48,664 nucleotides of DNA from Hyphomicrobiales bacterium (GTDB lineage Bacteria > Pseudomonadota > Alphaproteobacteria > Rhizobiales > Beijerinckiaceae): contig CANGLU010000017.1 of assembly GCA_947455025.1 (NCBI GenBank), positions 1-48,664 of the forward strand, written 5' to 3'. Within the stretch, counting starts at the first letter, position 1, and each line of letters opens with the position of its first letter. A model generated the notes under the pieces. It was not told the origin of the DNA and searched no databases. It saw only the letters and a program-made list of their open reading frames with translations. Shown one piece after another: positions 44,805 to 48,664 of this stretch. Both the position numbers and the translations under genes were made by a program.

Positions 44805-45905
44805 CTATTCCTCGGGTGATTCTAGGATCGGGTCGTAACGCTTGGCGTCCAACCCTAAAAGGTTCCAGCTTTGCTGCATGTGTTGCGGCAGAGGCGCTGT
44901 GACATCGACCGGCTTACCCGTGCGCGGATGCGGAATAACGATGCGGCGGGCCAACAGATGCAACCGGTTTTGAATACCACCGGGCAATTCCCAATTCTCG
45001 ATGTCGAAATATTTCGGATCTCCCACAATCGGGTTGCCGATATGGGCGGCATGGGCGCGCAGCTGATGCGTGCGGCCTGTCACGGGCTTCATCGAAAGCC
45101 AGCTGAGTTTCTGCGCGGCTGTTTCCACCACCGCGTAATACGTCACCGCATGGGTTGCGCCTTCCGCGCCATGCTTGGCGATTTGCATCTTGGAATCGCC
45201 CTCCTCGTCCTCGCCTTTGGCAAGGTAGGTGGAGACGCGGCCCTGTTTGACGCGCGGCACGCCGGCCACCAGCGCCCAATAAATTTTCCGCGTGTCGCGC
45301 GAGCGGAAGCTTTTGGCCAAGGCTGAGGCCGCAAAACGGGTTTTGGCGATAACGATACAGCCGGACGTGTCTTTATCGAGCCGATGCACGAGGCGCGGCT
45401 TTTGGCCTTGCGCGTCGCGCAGCGCTTCCAACATGCCATCCAAATGGCGAACCGTGCCAGAGCCACCCTGCACCGCCAGACCGAAGGGCTTGTTGAGCAC
45501 CATCATATCGGCGTCTTCAAAGAGGATCATGGCGCGGATGGCGGCTGCATCGCCCGCTTCCGCCTGCGGGGAGCGGGCCACAAGGCCCGTGCCTTCCTCA
45601 ATACGCAAGGGCGGCACGCGGACGATTTGACCGGCTTCTAGCCGGTCCTTCGTCTCAACGCGCTTGGAATTGACGCGGAGCTCGCCTTTCCGCGCAATGC
45701 GCTGGATATGGCTGAAGGAGAGCCCCGGAAAGCGATGCTCCAAAAAACGATCGACCCGCATGCCCGCTTCATCCTCGGTAACATTGAGGTTGAGCACGGC
45801 GGTGGGCAGCGGCGCGAGTTTAATGACGGGCTTGGGGGCCTGCTCGACCACACCGGATTCGGCGGCGCGTAGAGCCCGTTCTTTGGCTTGTTTATCGCGC
45901 CTCAT
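44805..45905 (-). CDS. RluA-family pseudouridine synthase
   Basis: A 366-residue enzyme that isomerises uridine to pseudouridine in rRNA or tRNA. An S4 RNA-binding domain comes first (about 50-110), then the catalytic domain with HRLDKDTSG at about 173-181, where the Asp is catalytic. TGRTHQLRAHAAHIGNPIVGDPKYF is the second conserved block. An N-terminal Lys/Arg-rich lead adds about 30 residues. RluC/RluD-like; the target uridine cannot be told. Overlaps crcB by 4 nt. Confidence 0.93.
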   Translation of the reverse strand: MRRDKQAKERALRAAESGVVEQAPKPVIKLAPLPTAVLNLNVTEDEAGMRVDRFLEHRFPGLSFSHIQRIARKGELRVNSKRVETKDRLEAGQIVRVPPLRIEEGTGLVARSPQAEAGDAAAIRAMILFEDADMMVLNKPFGLAVQGGSGTVRHLDGMLEALRDAQGQKPRLVHRLDKDTSGCIVIAKTRFAASALAKSFRSRDTRKIYWALVAGVPRVKQGRVSTYLAKGEDEEGDSKMQIAKHGAEGATHAVTYYAVVETAAQKLSWLSMKPVTGRTHQLRAHAAHIGNPIVGDPKYFDIENWELPGGIQNRLHLLARRIVIPHPRTGKPVDVTAPLPQHMQQSWNLLGLDAKRYDPILESPEE

Positions 45906-46285
45906 GTGAACACCCTTACCGCATAAAGGCCAAAAGCGAGGCCGAGAATAGAAAGCACAACCGAACCCACGACATAGACCAACGCCGTTACCATCTCACC
46001 GCGCTCATAAAGCAGCATGGCATCGAGCGAAAAGGCGGAAAACGTGGTGTAACCGCCCAAAATGCCCGTGGTCACAAAAAGCCGCGCCTCCTGCGACCAG
46101 CTCTCGGTAGCCTTGAACGCAAAAAAACCAGCCGCCAATCCCATGAGGATGGAGCCCGTTATGTTGATGGCCATAATGCCAAACGGAAACCCCGTGCCTG
46201 CCAATCGGCCAATAGCCTGATTAACGAGATGACGGATAGCCGCGCCCAAGCCGCCGCCCAAGAAAACGATGAGGGTAGAGTTCAT
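45902..46285 (-). CDS. crcB: Fluoride efflux protein CrcB/FluC
   Basis: A 127-residue, four-helix fluoride channel. GGGLGAAIRHLVNQ, NITGSILMGLAAGF and TGILGGYTTFSAFSLD are family motifs, with the conserved Asn and the central TTFS segment. It is the first gene of the crcB-rluA-atp12 run. I saw no fluoride riboswitch before it; a family A repeat and higBA lie upstream. Confidence 0.94.
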   Translation of the reverse strand: MNSTLIVFLGGGLGAAIRHLVNQAIGRLAGTGFPFGIMAINITGSILMGLAAGFFAFKATESWSQEARLFVTTGILGGYTTFSAFSLDAMLLYERGEMVTALVYVVGSVVLSILGLAFGLYAVRVFT

Positions 46286-46357
46286 GGGTGGGGTTTAGCA
46301 GAGAAAGGCGGGGGTGAGAAGCGGGAGGGTGGAGGCGTTAGCGAGCTCTATCATACC

Positions 46358-46475
46358 CGTCATCGCGAGCGGACGCGAAGCGACCCAGTTGAGGGGGACG
46401 GAATTAGCACCTCCGGAACATCGCACGCTTTTAAACACCGTCAGCTGGATTGCTTCGCTATCGCTCGCAAGGACG
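46358..46475. repeat. Palindromic repeat family A, copy 4
   Basis: Left arm starts CGTCATCGCGAGCGGACGCG and includes GAAGCGACCCAGTTG; the right arm reads GTCAGCTGGATTGCTTCGC and ends TCGCAAGGACG. It lies between crcB and the second higBA. Arms are slightly diverged from copies 1 and 3. Confidence 0.8.
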
Positions 46476-46494
46476 GTCGGAGGTAAACTGTTCT

Positions 46495-46824
46495 CTACCC
46501 CACGCCTAGCAGCTTTATCTCTTCCAACTCCGCTGCCAAAGCCGCCTTCGCTACCAGCAAATCGTAGCGCGATTGCAGGTTCATCCAGAATTCGGGCGTT
46601 GTTGCAAAAACCTTTCCGAGACGTACCGCCGTATCGGCGGTGATGCCGATTTCTTCGCGGACGATGCGTTCGATGCGGGTGCGTGGCACATTCGCCGCTT
46701 TGGCGATTTTTCCGGCGGAGAGGCCGAGCGGCGCCATATATTCCTCGCGCAGCACTTCACCCGGATGCAGGGGCGCAAGGCTGGGTTGGCCTTTTTCTTC
46801 AGTGGTAATCAACGATTTCAACAT
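46495..46824 (-). CDS. higA: HigA-type antitoxin (locus 2)
   Basis: A 109-residue antitoxin of the VapI/HigA branch. LAPLHPGEVLREEYMAPLGLSAGKIAKAANVPRTRIERI is the usual block with the helix-turn-helix, and TAVRLGKVFATTPEFWMNLQSRYDL follows. The start at 46824 (MLKSLITTEE) overlaps the toxin end by 26 nt, giving translational coupling; the frame is open further up but inside the toxin gene. Differs from locus 1, so it is not a recent duplicate. Confidence 0.9.
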   Translation of the reverse strand: MLKSLITTEEKGQPSLAPLHPGEVLREEYMAPLGLSAGKIAKAANVPRTRIERIVREEIGITADTAVRLGKVFATTPEFWMNLQSRYDLLVAKAALAAELEEIKLLGVG

Positions 46825-47080
46825 CGTAAACGCCATCCCCTTGCCACCGGAAACAGACACGGTATTGCCGGTTGATCCTAATCGAATATTGCCCGGCCCG
46901 ATCCGCATTTAAAGCATGCAATTCGTTTCCCGGTGGGCTTTTAAGATCACTCAATTGTTTAGCAGCGTTGATCATTTCCAATTTGCGCCACGCAATTTTC
47001 GCGAGCCCTATTGGAATTGATTTTGGAACGATACCGTCAAACAGTAATCTTGCCCGATCATCGCGGAAACTCATAATCAT
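46799..47080 (-). CDS. higB: HigB/RelE-type toxin (locus 2)
   Basis: A 93-residue RelE-fold toxin. LAKIAWRKLEMINAAKQLSDLKSPPGNELHAL and GQYSIRINRQYRVCFRWQGDGVYDVEIVDYH are typical, the C-terminal VEIVDYH being diagnostic. Predicted mRNA interferase. Appears intact. A palindromic operator and promoter precede it. Confidence 0.92.
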   Translation of the reverse strand: MIMSFRDDRARLLFDGIVPKSIPIGLAKIAWRKLEMINAAKQLSDLKSPPGNELHALNADRAGQYSIRINRQYRVCFRWQGDGVYDVEIVDYH

Positions 47081-47092
47081 CGAACGGCCTAT

Positions 47093-47121
47093 TTTGTATC
47101 AATTTATGATACATTTTTCAA
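47093..47121 (-). promoter_or_regulatory. Promoter and operator of higBA locus 2
   Basis: On the minus strand TTGAAA (47121-47116) and TACAAA (47098-47093) are 17 bp apart. A perfect palindrome, TGTATCA-N5-TGATACA at 47095-47113, fills the spacer and overlaps the -10. Repressor binding would block RNA polymerase directly, matching HigA autoregulation. The promoter is 13 nt before the higB ATG. Confidence 0.65.
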
Positions 47122-47269
47122 GGACAATGTTTCGATTTTTATGGGGGGGATGTGGGGGCGGTAACCTGTTGTATAAGACAGGCTGGACCTCACGCGTTTC
47201 TGGGATAATAGCTATCGAGAAAGCTTGTGGTTCGATACGCGCTTATGGCGCACCCCACTATAGGCTGAA

Positions 47270-48577
47270 TTATTCCCCGCGCTCCGCCCGCAGCTTCGCC
47301 CAATATTCGAGCCGCTTTTTGATATCGCGCTCAAATCCCCTCTCGACCGGCTCATAAAATTGCCGCCGTCCGATCTTCTCGGGGAAATAGTTTTGACCGG
47401 AAAACGCGTCGGGTTCGTCGTGGTCGTAGCGGTAGCCTTTGCCATAGCCCTCGTTGCCCATAAGTTTGGTTGGGGCGTTGAGGATGGTTTTGGGCGGCAT
47501 CAGCGAGCCGCCTTCTTTGGCCACTCTGAGGGCCGATTTCCAGGCGGTGTAGACGGCATTCGATTTAGGGGCTGTGGCGAGATAGACGGCGGCTTGGGCC
47601 AAGGCCAATTCGCCTTCGGGTGTGCCTAAAAAATCATAGGCGTCTTTGGCGGCATTCGCCACGACGAGTGCTTGTGGGTCGGCCATGCCAATGTCTTCGA
47701 CGGCCATGCGCACGAGCCTTCGGCCTAAAAAGAGCGGGTTTTCGCCTGCATCCAACATGCGCGCCAAATAATAGAGCGCGGCATCGGGATCGGAGCCGCG
47801 TATGCTTTTATGAAGCGCGCTGATGAGGTTGTAATGGCCGTCTTCGCTTTTGTCGTAAATCGGCGCGCGGCGTTGCACGACTTCGGCGAGCGTTGCGGTA
47901 TCGAATATTTCACCCGGCTTGGCGGAGCGCCAGATTTCCTCGGCCAAGGTTAGGGACGCACGGCCATCGCCATCGGCCATGGCGAGCAGGGCCGCGCGGG
48001 CGTCGGGGTCCAGCGGCAAGGGCTTGCCCTCGACCTCTTCAGCGCGGGTCAGGAGACGCTCAATGGCGGCCTCGTCCAGTGCGCGGAAGGTGAGCACGCG
48101 GGCGCGGGATAAAAGCGCGGCGTTGAGTTCAAAGGACGGGTTTTCGGTGGTCGCGCCGATCAGGGTGATCGTGCCGTCTTCCATCACGGGCAGGAAGGCG
48201 TCTTGCTGGCTGCGGTTGAAGCGGTGGATTTCGTCGACAAAAAGCAGCGTCCCCTGCCCGCTCATGCGGCGACCGCGTGCGGCTTCAAAGACTTTTTTGA
48301 GATCGGCAACGCCTGAAAAAATCGCCGAGATGGGCTCGAAATGCAGCGTGGTTTCATGCGCGAGCAAGCGCGCTAAAGTGGTTTTACCGGTGCCTGGTGG
48401 ACCCCAAAAAATCAGAGAGCCGAGCGAGCCTGACGCGATGAGGCGGGTGAGAATACCATCGGGACCTACAAGGTGGTCTTGGCCCGCAACTTCATCGAGC
48501 TTTGTGGGGCGCAACCGGTCGGCGAGCGGACGCGGGGCGTCCTTCTCCAACCCTGCCGCCACAAAGAGATTGCTCAT
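47270..48577 (-). CDS. rarA: Replication-associated recombination protein A (RarA/MgsA)
   Basis: A 435-residue clamp-loader-like AAA+ ATPase acting at stalled replication forks. RPTKLDEVAGQDHLVG, Walker A GPPGTGKTT near residue 62, Walker B LLFVDEIHRFNRSQQDAFLP near 115, and a C-terminal region with KSIRGSDPDAALYYLARML and VRMAVEDIGMADPQAL. I chose the ATG at 48577 (MSNLFVAAG); a TTG 15 nt up is possible. It begins 4 nt after the preceding protease gene. Confidence 0.95.
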   Translation of the reverse strand: MSNLFVAAGLEKDAPRPLADRLRPTKLDEVAGQDHLVGPDGILTRLIASGSLGSLIFWGPPGTGKTTLARLLAHETTLHFEPISAIFSGVADLKKVFEAARGRRMSGQGTLLFVDEIHRFNRSQQDAFLPVMEDGTITLIGATTENPSFELNAALLSRARVLTFRALDEAAIERLLTRAEEVEGKPLPLDPDARAALLAMADGDGRASLTLAEEIWRSAKPGEIFDTATLAEVVQRRAPIYDKSEDGHYNLISALHKSIRGSDPDAALYYLARMLDAGENPLFLGRRLVRMAVEDIGMADPQALVVANAAKDAYDFLGTPEGELALAQAAVYLATAPKSNAVYTAWKSALRVAKEGGSLMPPKTILNAPTKLMGNEGYGKGYRYDHDEPDAFSGQNYFPEKIGRRQFYEPVERGFERDIKKRLEYWAKLRAERGE

Positions 48578-48581
48578 TGCC

Positions 48582-48664
48582 CTACCCGCCAATTTTACTG
48601 GTTAGCGTTTCGCCATCGCGTTTGATGACGAGCGTCCAGTAATACTGCCTTGTCCGTTGCAGCG
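48582..48664 (-). CDS. C-terminal end of a DegP/DegQ-like serine protease (partial)
   Basis: Only the last 26 residues are in the window. They read ...YYWTLVIKRDGETLTSKIGG, followed by TAG at 48584-48582. This ending resembles the C-terminus of alphaproteobacterial Do-family serine endopeptidases, which usually precede rarA. The identification rests on those few residues and on gene order, so it is tentative. Confidence 0.5.
   Translation of the reverse strand, partial: LQRTRQYYWTLVIKRDGETLTSKIGG

Noticed and set aside
46286-46357. Fluoride riboswitch before crcB
   Set aside because: The short upstream stretch shows none of the expected conserved fluoride-aptamer elements, and it runs straight into a repeat.
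1-48664. CRISPR array, prophage, integrase, transposase or rRNA operon
   Set aside because: No regularly spaced direct repeats, no phage or transposase signatures and no rRNA sequence were seen.

Overview
The window looks like the chromosome of an alphaproteobacterium, most likely of the order Hyphomicrobiales (Rhizobiales). The basis is gene content and order: a long B12-dependent ribonucleotide reductase, DivK, an EipB/DUF1849 envelope protein, a DUF1489 protein, an ATP12 chaperone, a PccA/PccB carboxylase pair, a phasin, and a degP-rarA-crcB-rluA-atp12-pccB block. Nearly all genes are housekeeping. There is no phage, transposase or CRISPR array.

Layout. (1) 1-4.2 kb: nrdJ behind a structured leader RNA about 280 nt long that ends in an intrinsic terminator just upstream of the start codon. 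(2) 4.2-5.2 kb: a repeat-filled gap with three different palindromic repeat elements and a small minus-strand gene that has its own attenuator-like leader. (3) 5.2-9.1 kb: rnr, a DUF983 protein, a Nudix hydrolase and rpmG. (4) 9.1-13.4 kb, lower in GC: divK, eipB, ridA, a glycerophosphodiesterase, a FemAB-like protein and a HIT protein. (5) 13.5-20.4 kb: clpS-clpA with a small membrane protein, a phasin, a D,D-carboxypeptidase, a J-domain protein, a DUF1489 protein and a rhodanese. (6) 20.4-23.6 kb: a toxin-antitoxin island (higBA, then hipA with a HipB-like fusion) next to a very AT-rich stretch. (7) 23.7-26.7 kb: DUF599, DUF3253, YdcF and a zinc dehydrogenase. (8) 27-32 kb: a complete four-gene peptide-type ABC importer. 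(9) 32-35.1 kb: a solitary modA, tRNA-Ser, tRNA-Leu, a FliN-like protein, lipB and a cyclotransferase-fold protein. (10) 35.2-43.2 kb: an O-GlcNAc-transferase-like protein, pccA, an unknown protein, an esterase, a GT2 glycosyltransferase and pccB. (11) 43.3-48.7 kb: vapBC with a truncated toxin, atp12, rluA, crcB, a second higBA, rarA and the tail of a DegP-like protease.

How the genes work together. PccA and PccB make a biotin-dependent acyl-CoA carboxylase. ClpS delivers substrates to ClpA, whose protease partner ClpP is outside the window. The SBP, two permeases and double ATPase form one importer. LipB makes protein-bound lipoate. RNase R, L33, RluA and the two tRNAs serve RNA turnover and translation.

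The points most worth checking are the nrdJ leader with its terminator, a nonsense codon that removes the last 20 or so residues of VapC, the toxin-first hipA locus with an unusual HipB-like fusion, the leader of the 70-residue protein, and four copies of one imperfect inverted-repeat family.
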